Of a stretch of 64,000 nt of DNA, positions 7,715 through 16,165 are shown piece by piece (within the stretch, counting starts at the first letter, position 1; every line of letters begins with the position of its first letter). A program made the position numbers and the translations under genes. A model generated the notes under the pieces. The model saw only the letters and a program-made list of their open reading frames with translations, was not told the DNA's origin and searched no databases. The stretch spans positions 372,001 through 436,000 of the forward strand of contig NZ_ASHX02000001.1 in NCBI RefSeq assembly GCF_000478605.2. Reading direction: 5' to 3'. This stretch comes from Streptomyces thermolilacinus SPC6. GTDB lineage: Bacteria; Actinomycetota; Actinomycetes; Streptomycetales; Streptomycetaceae.

Positions 7715-9033
7715 CCGTCACCGCCTCCCCCGACACGCTCCGGCGACGGGCGTACGACGCGCTGGCGGCGGCGCGGGCGCGCACCGCCCTGCTCACCGAC
7801 TGCGTGGACGACGGCGAACTGACCGCCCAGCACTCCCCGTTGATGTCGCCGCTCGTGTGGGACCTGGCCCACATCTCCAACCAGGAGGAGCAGTGGCTGC
7901 TGCGCGCCGTGGGCGGCCGCCCGGCGCTGCGGCCCGAGATGGACCCGCTGTACGACGCGTTCGAGCATCCCCGCGCGACCCGCCCGTCCCTGCCGCTGCT
8001 GCCGCCGCGCGAGGCGCGGGCGTACGCGGCGGAGGTCCGCGACCGGGTCCTCGACGTGCTCGGCGGGTCACGGTTCGAGGGCGACCCGCTGGTGGACGCG
8101 GCGTTCGCGTTCGGCATGGTCGCCCAGCACGAGCAGCAGCACGACGAGACGATGCTGATCACCCATCAGCTCCGCAGAGGACCCGCGGCGCTGGCCGCGC
8201 CCGAGCCGCCGCGCCCCGGCGCCGACGCGGCCGGGATCCCCGCCGAGGTGCGGATACCGGGCGGGCCGTTCACGATGGGCGTCTCGCACGACGACGAGCC
8301 GTGGGCTCTGGACAACGAGCGGCCCGGACACGTCCGGTTCGTACCGGAGTTCTTCCTCGACACGGTGCCGGTGACGTGCGGCGCGTACCGGCACTTCATC
8401 GACGACGGCGGCTACCGCGACCCGCGCTGGTGGGCGCCCGAGGGGTGGGAGCAGATCCGGCGGCACGGCATCGGCGCACCGCTGTTCTGGCGCCGCGAGG
8501 GCGGGCAGTGGCTGCGGCGGCGCTTCGGCGTCGTGGAGCCCGTGCCGGACGACGAGCCGGTGCTGCACGTCAGCTGGTACGAGGCCGACGCGTACGCGCG
8601 CTGGGCGGGGCGGCGGCTGCCGACGGAGGCCGAATGGGAGAAGGCCGCCCGGCACGACCCCGCGTCCGGCCGGTCGCGGCGCTACCCGTGGGGCGACGCC
8701 GAGCCGTCCCCGGACCACGCCAACCTGGGGCAGCGGCATCTGCGGCCCGCCCCGGCCGGCGCCTACGCGGCGGGGGCCTCCCCGCTGGGCGTACGGCAGC
8801 TGATCGGTGACGTGTGGGAGTGGACGGCGAGCGACTTCCTGCCGTACCCCGGGTTCGTGGCGTTCCCGTACCGGGAGTACTCGCAGGTGTTCTTCGGTCC
8901 TGAGCACAAGGTGCTGCGGGGCGGGTCGTTCGCGGTGGCGCCGGTGGCGTGCCGGGGGACGTTCCGCAACTGGGACCTTCCGGTGCGGCGGCAGATCTTC
9001 GCCGGGTTCCGCACGGCCAGGGACGCGGGGTGA
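7711..9033 (+). CDS. egtB: ergothioneine biosynthesis sulfoxide synthase EgtB
   Basis: A 440-residue non-haem iron enzyme that joins gamma-glutamylcysteine to hercynine, forming the sulfoxide intermediate. An N-terminal DinB-like domain supplies the iron ligands His54 ([10 protein letters not shown]), His140 and His144 ([10 protein letters not shown]). From about residue 185 a formylglycine-generating-enzyme-type domain begins ([14 protein letters not shown]) and includes [15 protein letters not shown] and [10 protein letters not shown]. Length and domain order match mycobacterial EgtB. The start ATG overlaps the egtA stop, and egtC starts seven bases after its stop. Confidence 0.96.
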   Translation: MTVTASPDTLRRRAYDALAAARARTALLTDCVDDGELTAQHSPLMSPLVWDLAHISNQEEQWLLRAVGGRPALRPEMDPLYDAFEHPRATRPSLPLLPPREARAYAAEVRDRVLDVLGGSRFEGDPLVDAAFAFGMVAQHEQQHDETMLITHQLRRGPAALAAPEPPRPGADAAGIPAEVRIPGGPFTMGVSHDDEPWALDNERPGHVRFVPEFFLDTVPVTCGAYRHFIDDGGYRDPRWWAPEGWEQIRRHGIGAPLFWRREGGQWLRRRFGVVEPVPDDEPVLHVSWYEADAYARWAGRRLPTEAEWEKAARHDPASGRSRRYPWGDAEPSPDHANLGQRHLRPAPAGAYAAGASPLGVRQLIGDVWEWTASDFLPYPGFVAFPYREYSQVFFGPEHKVLRGGSFAVAPVACRGTFRNWDLPVRRQIFAGFRTARDAG

Positions 9034-9040
9034 GGCGCTG

Positions 9041-9839
9041 ATGTGCCGTCACATCGCCTGGGCGGGCGCCGGTCCGGTGCCGCTCGGGGAGCTTCTGGTC
9101 GCACCCGCGCACGGGCTGTACCGGCAGTCGTGGGCGCCGCGCAGGCAGCGGTACGGGACGGTCAACGCGGACGGGTTCGGCGTCGGCTGGTACGCGCCGG
9201 ACGACCCCGTTCCGGCCCGGTATCGCAGGGCGGGGCCCGTGTGGGCGGACCCGTCGTTCGCGGACCTGGCCCGGGTGGTGCGCGCGCACGCGGCGCTGGC
9301 CGCCGTACGGGACGCGACGCTGCCCGGCGCGGACGGGGAGGCGGCCGCCGCGCCCTTCGCCTCCGGGCCCTGGCTGTTCAGCCACAACGGGGCGGTGGCG
9401 GGCTGGCCCGGCTCGGTCGCCGCGCTCGCGGCCAATCTGCCGCCCGCCGAGCTGCTCGCCCTGGAGGCCCGCAACGACTCGGCGCTCGTGTGGGCGCTAA
9501 TCCTGCACCGGCTGCGGCGCGGCGACCCGCCGTCCGACGCGCTCGCCGGGGTGGTCCGCGACGTGGCGGAGGCCGCGCCCGCGTCGCGGCTGAACCTGCT
9601 GCTGACGGACGGTACGACCATCACCGCGACCGCGTGGGGCGACACCCTGTGGTACCTGGCCGGGCCGGGCCGCCGCACGGTCGTCGCCTCGGAGCCGTAC
9701 GACGACGATCCGGGCTGGTGCGAGGTGCCGGACCGGACGGTGCTGACCGCCACGGCGGACGGCGTCACGGCCCGCCCCCCCCCCCCCCCCCCCTGCCTTC
9801 CTCCCCGCCGCCGAGCCGTTCGAGGAGTCCCCCGCGTGA
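9041..9839 (+). CDS. egtC: EgtC glutamine amidotransferase-type hydrolase, frame disturbed by a poly-C tract
   Basis: A class II amidotransferase-fold (Ntn) enzyme that removes glutamate from gamma-glutamyl-hercynylcysteine sulfoxide. The nucleophile Cys2 follows the initiator Met (MCRHIAWAG), and [10 protein letters not shown] and [10 protein letters not shown] are family motifs. At 9775-9793 there are 19 consecutive C residues near the 3' end. As given, the frame passes through them, has no stop and continues into egtD. With one C fewer the frame reads [13 protein letters not shown] and stops at 9837-9839, overlapping the egtD GTG as a GTGA junction. The annotated end assumes that restored frame. 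Confidence 0.85.
9775..9793 (+). repeat. 19-base C homopolymer inside egtC
   Basis: An uninterrupted run of 19 C on the plus strand, coding for poly-Pro in the current frame. It is by far the longest homopolymer I see in the window. It decides whether egtC terminates normally or fuses to egtD. Confidence 0.95.
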
Positions 9840-10801
9840 GCCCGTTCCTGCTGACCCGCACCCTGCCCGACGGCACGACCGGCGCCGACCTGCGCGCCGA
9901 CGTGCGCAGCGGCCTGACCCGCACGCCGAAGGAGCTGCCGCCGAAGTGGTTCTACGACGCGCGGGGCAGCGAGCTGTTCGAGGAGATCACCCGGCTGCCC
10001 GAGTACTACCCGACCCGCGCCGAACGGGAGATCCTCGCCGCGCGGGCGGCGGAGATCGCCGGGGCGACCGGGGCCCGCACCCTGGTGGAGCTGGGTTCCG
10101 GTTCGTCGGAGAAGACCCGGCACCTGCTGCGGGCGCTGCGGCCGGGCCTGGTGGACTACGTGCCGGTGGACGTCAGCGAGTCGGCGCTGACCGGCGCGGC
10201 CGGGGCGCTCACCGAGGAGCTGCCGGGGCTGCGGGTGCACGCCCTGGTCGCCGACTTCACCCGGGGTCTGGCCCTGCCGGGTACGCCGGGGCCCCGGCTC
10301 GTGGCGTTCCTGGGCGGCACGCTCGGCAATCTGCTGCCGCGTCAGCGGGCGGTGTTCCTGCGGTCGGTGAGGTCCCTGCTGGAACCGGGGGACGCGCTGC
10401 TGCTCGGCACGGACCTGGTGAAGGACGAGGCGACGCTGGTGGCCGCGTACGACGACGCGGCGGGGGTGACCGCGGAGTTCAACAAGAACGTCCTGGCGGT
10501 GCTGGCGCGGGAGCTGGGCGCGGACGTGGACCCGGACGACTTCCAGCACGTCGCCGTCTGGGACCCGGACAACGAATGGATCGAGATGCGGCTGCGGGCC
10601 CGCCGCGCCCTGACCGTGAAGATCCCGGAGCTGGGCCTCGCGGTGCCGTTCGCGGCGGGTGAGGAGATGCGGACGGAGGTGTCGGCGAAGTTCCGTCAGG
10701 AGGGTGTCGCGGCGGAGCTGGAGGCCGCCGGCATGGAGCTGTCGCGGTGGTGGACGGACGAGGCGGGGCGGTTCGCGCTGTCCCTGGCGACGGCCGTCTG
10801 A
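9836..10801 (+). CDS. egtD: L-histidine N(alpha)-methyltransferase EgtD
   Basis: A 321-residue SAM-dependent enzyme that trimethylates histidine to hercynine, the first committed intermediate of ergothioneine. Recognisable stretches are [25 protein letters not shown] shortened here as [15 protein letters not shown], the SAM motif [29 protein letters not shown], and [11 protein letters not shown]. It starts at GTG 9836, where GTGA overlaps the expected egtC stop. In the sequence as given it is read in frame with egtC. The 3' end overlaps the antisense tail of the convergent plsC/olsA gene by about 105 bases. Confidence 0.95.
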   Translation: MSPFLLTRTLPDGTTGADLRADVRSGLTRTPKELPPKWFYDARGSELFEEITRLPEYYPTRAEREILAARAAEIAGATGARTLVELGSGSSEKTRHLLRALRPGLVDYVPVDVSESALTGAAGALTEELPGLRVHALVADFTRGLALPGTPGPRLVAFLGGTLGNLLPRQRAVFLRSVRSLLEPGDALLLGTDLVKDEATLVAAYDDAAGVTAEFNKNVLAVLARELGADVDPDDFQHVAVWDPDNEWIEMRLRARRALTVKIPELGLAVPFAAGEEMRTEVSAKFRQEGVAAELEAAGMELSRWWTDEAGRFALSLATAV

Positions 10802-11706
10802 CCGGGCGGGGCGCCGGGGACCGGTACCGGCCTGTACGGGGCGGGCCGGTGCGGGACCGTCGTGTACGGGATCGTCGCGCCCCTGGCCGTCGCGACCGGA
10901 ATCGTCGTCGCCGGGCAGGTGGTCGCGGGGGTGGGCCCCGAGACCGCGGTCCGGGCGGCGCGGGCGAGGGCGCGGCGGTCGGGGTGCGCGCCGTGCGGGA
11001 TCGGGGCGAGGAGCCGGATCTCGGCGGTGAGCCGCCCGGCCGCCGCGACCCGCCACAGCGACACGGCCAGCGGGTCGTCCCCGACGAACGCGGCGGGGCC
11101 CACGGGCCGGTAGGTGATCCGTACGGGCTGGACGGCGGCGCCCGCGTCGAGCGCGGCCTGGAAGGCGGCCGGACGGAACCTGCCGTGCGCGCGGCCGCAC
11201 CAGGTGGAGCCCTCCGGGAAGACGACGACGCGGTGTCCGGCGGCCAGGGCGCGGGCGAGGCCGCGGACCGCGCCGGGCAGGGCGCGCAGGCGGTCCCGGT
11301 CGAGGAAGAGGGTCCCGCCGAGGGCGGCGAGCGGGCCGAGCAGCGGCCAGTGGCGCACCTCCCGCTTGGCGACCATCCGGCCGGGCAGGACCGCCGCGAC
11401 GAGGACCACGTCCAGCCAGGACACGTGGTTGGCGACGACGAGGAGCGGTCCGGGGGGCGGCGGGGCGCCGGTGACGCGCGCCCGGACGCCGAAGGCCCGC
11501 AGGACGGTACGGCACCACACGCGGGTCAGCCGGTGGCGGGCGGCCGGGCGGAGCGGGGCGGTCAGCGGGGCGAGGGCCAGCCCGGCGAGTACGGCGGTGA
11601 GCCCGGCGGCCACGCGCAGGGCGGCCAGGAGCGGCCCTGCCGCCGGGCCCGCGGGGGTCGCGCACCGCTCGGGCACGCAGGGCGCGGTCGGCAGCCAGGC
11701 GCTCAT
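10696..11706 (-). CDS. olsA: lysophospholipid/lyso-ornithine lipid acyltransferase (PlsC domain)
   Basis: A 336-residue membrane acyltransferase. The N-terminal helix ([20 protein letters not shown]) precedes a PlsC domain with the HX4D motif in NHVSWLDVV and [10 protein letters not shown] as the glycerol-3-phosphate-binding block. Because its ATG overlaps the stop of the OlsB-type gene by one base, the likely job is the second acylation in ornithine-lipid synthesis; a phosphatidic-acid role cannot be excluded. After about residue 250 the sequence becomes a Thr/Pro/Ala-rich tail without family similarity that runs antisense into egtD, an unusual ending that may be read-through of a lost stop. 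Confidence 0.82.
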   Translation of the reverse strand: MSAWLPTAPCVPERCATPAGPAAGPLLAALRVAAGLTAVLAGLALAPLTAPLRPAARHRLTRVWCRTVLRAFGVRARVTGAPPPPGPLLVVANHVSWLDVVLVAAVLPGRMVAKREVRHWPLLGPLAALGGTLFLDRDRLRALPGAVRGLARALAAGHRVVVFPEGSTWCGRAHGRFRPAAFQAALDAGAAVQPVRITYRPVGPAAFVGDDPLAVSLWRVAAAGRLTAEIRLLAPIPHGAHPDRRALARAARTAVSGPTPATTCPATTIPVATARGATIPYTTVPHRPAPYRPVPVPGAPPGQTAVARDSANRPASSVHHRDSSMPAASSSAATPS

Positions 11707-12488
11707 CACTCCCCGCCGAGCGACAGGAAGTGCCGCAGGTAGCGGGGGTTGGTGCGGCGCAGCGACAGCAGGACGTACAGGTCGGCGACGCCGAAGTCCG
11801 GGTCGTGGGCGGGGGCGCCGCACACCCAGGCGCCGAGGCGGAGGTAGCCGCGCAGCAGCGGCGGGAGTTCGGTGCGGCCCGCCGGGCGGGTGACGCCCTC
11901 GGGGGACCACAGGCGGTGCGGGGTGACCCAGTACTCCTCGGGGGCGAGGTGCTTGGCCTTGACGGTGTCCCAGGTGGCGGCGGCGAGGGCGCCGCCGTCG
12001 GAGAGCGGCAGGGAGCAGCACCCGGCGAGCCAGTTGTGGCCGGTGCGGGCCATGTAGCGGGCGATGCCGGACCAGATGAGGGAGATGACGGCGCCGTTGC
12101 GGTGCGCGGGGTGCACGCAGGAGCGGCCGAGCTCCACGAGGTCGTCGCGCAGCGGCGCGAGGCGGGCGAGGTCGAACTCGCCGTCCGAGTAGAGACGCCC
12201 GGCTATGCGGGCCCGCTCGGGCGGGAGGAGGCGGTAGGTGCCGACGACCTCGCCGGTGGCCTCGTCCCGTACGAGGAGGTGGTCGCAGTACGCGTCGAAG
12301 GCGTCGCTGTCGAGACCGGGCTCCGGACCGTCGAGGCGGGCGCCCAGCTCCCCCGCGAAGACGAGGTGCCGCAGGCGTTGCGCTGCCCGCACGTCGTCCT
12401 GCTCGCGGGCGAGGGAGACCCGGTAGCGGGGCGCGGGCGCCTGGGCGGGCGGGGCGGAGGTGACCGGGGCCGGGGTCGTCATGGTCAT
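11706..12488 (-). CDS. olsB: ornithine N-acyltransferase-like GNAT protein
   Basis: A 260-residue GNAT N-acyltransferase of the OlsB/hemolysin-like group, expected to transfer a 3-hydroxyacyl group from ACP to ornithine. Family features are LRHLVFAGELGARL, DAFDAYCDHLLVRD, GEVVGTYRLLPPE, and ELGRSCVHPAHRNG. The N-terminal 20 residues are Ala/Pro-rich. It is followed with a one-base overlap (TGATG) by a PlsC acyltransferase, the gene order expected for ornithine-lipid formation. These lipids often replace phospholipids under phosphate limitation; no Pho box was identified. Confidence 0.85.
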   Translation of the reverse strand: MTMTTPAPVTSAPPAQAPAPRYRVSLAREQDDVRAAQRLRHLVFAGELGARLDGPEPGLDSDAFDAYCDHLLVRDEATGEVVGTYRLLPPERARIAGRLYSDGEFDLARLAPLRDDLVELGRSCVHPAHRNGAVISLIWSGIARYMARTGHNWLAGCCSLPLSDGGALAAATWDTVKAKHLAPEEYWVTPHRLWSPEGVTRPAGRTELPPLLRGYLRLGAWVCGAPAHDPDFGVADLYVLLSLRRTNPRYLRHFLSLGGE

Positions 12489-12638
12489 GGAGGCTCCTTG
12501 GCCGGGCGGCGCGGGCGGCCGCGGGGGTGCGGTGGCCCGTACCCCTACTTGTGCCGTCGCCGCCTGGCTTGGACGTGACCGCCCGGCGGAGCGGGGATGT
12601 GCGGCGGCTGAATGACCGGTTCGCCCCCGCCGGAGCCG

Positions 12639-13889
12639 TCAGCCCGCGAGGGCCTCGGTGATGCTCTGGGAGGCGCGGCGGGCGGCCTTCTCGGGGTCCT
12701 CGCCGCGCAGGACGGCCGTCATGTACGGCTTGATGGGGTTGTTCGCCTCCACGTCGGCCCACTTCGGGGAGTTGGGGGTGGCGCGGCCGCGCGCGGCTCC
12801 GGCGGCCATGGCGGCGGTGGCCTCCTCGCCCTCGACGACCGAGGCGAGGGAGATCTTGTTGGGCACGTGCTTCATGGTGCGGGCGAAGTCGGTCTGCCAC
12901 TCCTTCCCGGCGAGCGCGGTCACCACGTCGATGGCGGCGGCGCGTTCGCCCGCGTTCACGGGGACGACCAGGTCGGAGCCGCCGGTGAACACGGCACCCG
13001 GCTTGTCGGCGGTCTTGCCGGGGATGGGGAAGAAGCCGAGGCGGGAGCCGAGCGCGGGGTTGTGCTGCTGGATGGCGGCGGCCGCGCTGGGCGTGGCGAT
13101 GATCTGGGCGATGTCGCCCTTGGCGAACACCTCGGCCTGCGGCGGGTTCTCCTCGTCGGCGTCCTTCGGACCGTCGCCGAGGGACTGGAGGGTCTTGTAG
13201 AACTTCATGCCCTTGACGGCCTGGGGGCTGTCGAGCGCGCCGGTCCACTCGCCGTTCCTCTCGACGGCGAGTTCGCCGCCCTCGTCCCAGATGAACCCGG
13301 AGAGGGTGTACCAGTCCTGTCCTGCGAGGTAGATGCCCTGGGCTCCGGTCTCGTTGATCTTCTCGGTGTCCTTCAGCCACTGCTCGCGGGTCTTCGGCGG
13401 CTCGTCGATCCCGGCCTGCCGGAACAGGTCCTTGCGGTAGATGACGACCCGGTTGGCGGCGTACCAGGGGATGCCGAACTGGCTGCCGTCGATGCTGCCG
13501 GGCTGCGCCAGGCCGGGTATCCAGTCCTCGCGGCCGAGGTCGCGCACGGACTCCAGAGTCAGGTCGTACAGGAGGTCGGTCTCGGCGTACTGGGCGACCT
13601 GGGTGTTGCCGACCTCGATGACGTCCGGGGCGTCCTCGCTCGCCAGGGCGGCGCTGACCTTCTTGCCGATGCCGGTCCACTCCTGGATGACGATGTCCAG
13701 CCGGGTGCCGGGGTGCTCGTTCTCGTACGCGGTGGTGAACCGCTTCAGGAACTCGTCGGACGCGCTGCCCTTCATCAGCCAGACCGTGACGGTCCGCGTG
13801 CCGCCGTCCTGGCCGGGGACGAGACCGCAGCCGGCCAGGGCGAGGCTGGAAACGAGCGCGGTGGAACAGGCCAGCGGGCGCTTCTTCAC
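12639..13889 (-). CDS. sugar ABC transporter substrate-binding lipoprotein
   Basis: A 416-residue extracellular solute-binding protein of family 1. It starts at GTG 13889, behind AAAGGTG, with a signal peptide ending in the lipobox LALAGC (lipidated Cys21). Mature-domain features are TRLDIVIQEWTGIGKKVSAAL, DVIEVGNTQVAQYAE and NRVVIYRKDLFRQAG (each read across the fold). It is an orphan: no permease or ATPase gene is adjacent, so it must borrow a transporter such as an MsiK-type system. Two palindromes 50-100 bases upstream suggest regulation by a sugar-responsive repressor. Confidence 0.88.
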   Translation of the reverse strand: MKKRPLACSTALVSSLALAGCGLVPGQDGGTRTVTVWLMKGSASDEFLKRFTTAYENEHPGTRLDIVIQEWTGIGKKVSAALASEDAPDVIEVGNTQVAQYAETDLLYDLTLESVRDLGREDWIPGLAQPGSIDGSQFGIPWYAANRVVIYRKDLFRQAGIDEPPKTREQWLKDTEKINETGAQGIYLAGQDWYTLSGFIWDEGGELAVERNGEWTGALDSPQAVKGMKFYKTLQSLGDGPKDADEENPPQAEVFAKGDIAQIIATPSAAAAIQQHNPALGSRLGFFPIPGKTADKPGAVFTGGSDLVVPVNAGERAAAIDVVTALAGKEWQTDFARTMKHVPNKISLASVVEGEEATAAMAAGAARGRATPNSPKWADVEANNPIKPYMTAVLRGEDPEKAARRASQSITEALAG

Positions 13890-13941
13890 GTAGGTCACCT
13901 TTTGCTTGTGGTGCAGGGAGGACGGACCCGACGTGGGGGGA

Positions 13942-13955
13942 GCGAACGTGTTCGC
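13942..13955. promoter_or_regulatory. palindrome GCGAACGTGTTCGC
   Basis: Perfect 6-base arms with a 2-base centre, 53 bases upstream of the sugar-binding lipoprotein start and about 145 bases upstream of the dodecin gene. It resembles an operator half-spacing of LacI or TetR regulators. Confidence 0.5.
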
Positions 13956-13973
13956 ACGGGCGATGGCTGGATT

Positions 13974-13987
13974 TTGGTATGTACCAA
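13974..13987. promoter_or_regulatory. palindrome TTGGTATGTACCAA
   Basis: Perfect 6-base arms (TTGGTA/TACCAA) around TG. The TGGT-N-ACCA shape is that of GntR/HutC-type operators, the class to which the amino-sugar regulator DasR belongs. Its centre is 32 bases from the centre of the neighbouring palindrome. Confidence 0.55.
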
Positions 13988-14098
13988 TGGGTCGGTCAAG
14001 TCCGTGTGCGCTCCGCCTCGCGGTCCCGGGCGGGCTGGGGCACCGTGGAAGGGGCGCGCCAGCGGGCGCGCGCGCACCACGGCGAGGAGGAGTCCGCC

Positions 14099-14329
14099 AT
14101 GTCACACCACACGTATCGCGTCACGGAGATCGTGGGTACCTCGCACACGGGCGTGGACGAGGCGATCCGCAACGGGATCGCGCGGGCCGCGCAGACGCTG
14201 CACAACCTGGACTGGTTCGAGGTGACGCAGGTCCGGGGGCACCTGGAGGACGGCAAGGTGGCGCACTACCAGGTGGGGCTGAAGGTCGGCTTCCGGCTGG
14301 ACGGCCCGGACGCGGGCGACGAGGCGTAG
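14099..14329 (+). CDS. dodecin family flavin-binding protein
   Basis: A 76-residue protein of the dodecin family, which assembles as a hollow dodecamer that stores or buffers flavins or CoA. The segments TYRVTEIVGTSHTGVDEAI and NLDWFEVTQVRGHLEDG match; the Trp in LDWFEV is the residue that stacks on flavin. The ATG follows GAGGAGGAG. It is divergent from the sugar-binding lipoprotein. The C-terminal LDGPDAGDEA is an acidic tail. Confidence 0.9.
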   Translation: MSHHTYRVTEIVGTSHTGVDEAIRNGIARAAQTLHNLDWFEVTQVRGHLEDGKVAHYQVGLKVGFRLDGPDAGDEA

Positions 14330-14534
14330 AGCCCGGCGCCGGGGCCCCCGAGGGAGGTGCCGGGCGGCGCGGCCGGGGCACGCGTGGCGGTCGGCGGCTG
14401 GGCGCCGGCCGCGCCGGGCGGGCCGCCGCACGGGAGGCGTCGGGCGCGGTCGGCTGCTCCGGGGCAGGGCCGGGCATGACCGGCGGTCCCCGAGTCCGAC
14501 GTGGCCGGGCGGGGTCCGGCGTTCCGGCGCGGGG

Positions 14535-14873
14535 TCAGGAGTGGTCGGCGGTCTCGGCGTCGGCCTGGACGGTGAAGACCTGGTCGAGTCCGACCAGCCG
14601 CAGCACGCGCAGGGTGTGGGGCGGTACGGCGGCGAGGGCGATGTCCGCCCCGGCGTCGAGGGCGTGGCCGCGGGCGGCGATCATCGCGGTGATGCCGCTG
14701 GAGTCGCAGAACTCCATGCCGCGCAGGTCGAGTACGAGTCGCTGCCCCGGGCGCAGGGTGACGCCGGCGACCAGGGCGCGCAGCTCCGGGGCGCTGGTGT
14801 AGTCGAGTTCGCCGGAGACGGCCAGTACGGGACCGGTCGCGGTGTCGTGTGTGGTGATCCTCAGCTGGCTCAT
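14535..14873 (-). CDS. rsbV: STAS-domain anti-sigma factor antagonist
   Basis: A 112-residue STAS protein of the SpoIIAA/RsbV class, which in its unphosphorylated form binds a kinase anti-sigma factor and frees the sigma factor. The phosphorylation loop EFCDSSGITAM holds Ser58 and Ser59. It is the last gene of an operon with the PAS-PP2C phosphatase (2-base gap) and the RsbQ-type hydrolase, so the phosphatase upstream is its likely activator. The cognate anti-sigma kinase and sigma factor are not in this cluster. Symbol used by analogy to Bacillus. Confidence 0.85.
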   Translation of the reverse strand: MSQLRITTHDTATGPVLAVSGELDYTSAPELRALVAGVTLRPGQRLVLDLRGMEFCDSSGITAMIAARGHALDAGADIALAAVPPHTLRVLRLVGLDQVFTVQADAETADHS

Positions 14874-14875
14874 CG

Positions 14876-16165
14876 TCAGTTCGTCGTGCGGGAGCCGGTG
14901 GCCGCGACCCCGAGGGCGAGCAGTGCGGTGTCGTCGTCCAGGCCGTGGCCGAAACCGTCCAGCACATCGGTCAGTGCCTTGACGACGGCGTGCGGCGGTT
15001 CGCCGGCATGGTCGAGGGCGAAGGCGAGCAGGCCCTCGTCCCCGTACCGGTCGACGCGTCCCTCACCGGTGCGGGCCTCGGTGAGGCCGTCAGTGTAGAG
15101 CAGGAGCGTATCGCCGGGTTCCAGCACGGTCGTGGCGGTGGTGAAGGGCGCGGACGGCAGCACGCCCACCAGGAGCCCGCCTGGGGTCGGCAGAAAGCCT
15201 GCCGTGCCGTCGGCCCGCAGCACCACGGCGGGCGGGTGGCCGCCTGAGGCGAGACGGACGGCGATCCTCCCGGGCTCGGGGCCGGGTTCGAGCGTGCCGA
15301 AGATCGCGGTGCAGTAGCGCGGGTCGCCGCTGCCGGCGTACCGCTCGTGTAGCACCTGGTTCAGGGTCGTCAGGGCGGCGACCGGGTCGCGGTCGTGCAG
15401 CGCCGCGGCGCGCAGGGTGTAGCGGGTCAGCGAGGTGACGGCGGCGGCCTGGGGGCCCTTGCCGCAGACGTCGCCCAGGAAGAAGGCGAAGCGCTGTCCG
15501 CCGAGAGGGAAGACGTCGTAGAAGTCGCCGCCCAGCCGCTCGGGCGACGCGGTGTGGTAGTAGGCGGCCGTCTCCATGCCCGGCACCGGCGGAAGCATGT
15601 CGGGCAGCAACGACTGCTGCAGCACGGTCAGGGCCTCCTGCAGGCGGGCGCGGTCGGCCTCAGCCTGCTTCCGCGCCTGTTCGGCGACCTGCTTGCGGCG
15701 CAGGAGCTCCTCCTCGTAGGCGCGGCGGTCGCGGGCGTCGAAGAGGGTGGTGCGGATGAGCAGCGGCTGACCGGTCGCCCCGTACTTGACGACGGAGGAG
15801 ACCATCACGGGGATCCGCTCGCCGTCGGTCCGTTTGACGTCCATGGCTATGCCGCTGACCTCGCCCTGCATCCGCAGCAGCGGCGCGTAGTGGGTCTCGT
15901 GGTACAGCTTGCCCCCGACGGTCAGCAGGTCGCTGAAGCGCATCCGCCCCACCACCGTCTTCCGGTCGAGGCCGAGCCAGTCGAGCAGCGTGGTGTTGAT
16001 CTTCGCGATGGTGCCGTCCATCAGGGTGGACAGGTAGCCGCAGGGGGCGCTCTCGTACAGATCCTCGGCGCTGTCCTCCAGCAGGGCCGTGAAGGCCGCC
16101 GCGTCGGCGCCCCCGCCGGCCTCGGCGTTACCAGGCTCCGGCTCGCGGTCCGTGCGGCACATCAC
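14876..16165 (-). CDS. rsbP: PAS-PP2C (SpoIIE-type) phosphatase, RsbP-like
   Basis: A 429-residue protein. Residues 30-155 are a PAS domain (YESAPCGYLSTLMDGTI and a VKYGATGQP region). A coiled coil follows at about 165-195 (RRKQVAEQARKQAEADRARL), and residues 200-425 form a PP2C/SpoIIE phosphatase with metal-binding motifs GGDFYDVFPL, FFLGDVCGKGP, SGGHPPAV and DDDTALLAL. It should dephosphorylate the STAS protein encoded 2 bases downstream. Its start overlaps the stop of the RsbQ-type hydrolase gene by four bases, the same pairing as B. subtilis rsbQ-rsbP, where RsbQ enables a signal sensed through the PAS domain. Confidence 0.9.
   Translation of the reverse strand: MMCRTDREPEPGNAEAGGGADAAAFTALLEDSAEDLYESAPCGYLSTLMDGTIAKINTTLLDWLGLDRKTVVGRMRFSDLLTVGGKLYHETHYAPLLRMQGEVSGIAMDVKRTDGERIPVMVSSVVKYGATGQPLLIRTTLFDARDRRAYEEELLRRKQVAEQARKQAEADRARLQEALTVLQQSLLPDMLPPVPGMETAAYYHTASPERLGGDFYDVFPLGGQRFAFFLGDVCGKGPQAAAVTSLTRYTLRAAALHDRDPVAALTTLNQVLHERYAGSGDPRYCTAIFGTLEPGPEPGRIAVRLASGGHPPAVVLRADGTAGFLPTPGGLLVGVLPSAPFTTATTVLEPGDTLLLYTDGLTEARTGEGRVDRYGDEGLLAFALDHAGEPPHAVVKALTDVLDGFGHGLDDDTALLALGVAATGSRTTN

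Noticed and set aside
10802..10862. Intrinsic terminator after egtD
   Set aside because: No convincing hairpin; the region is inside the antisense olsA-like tail.
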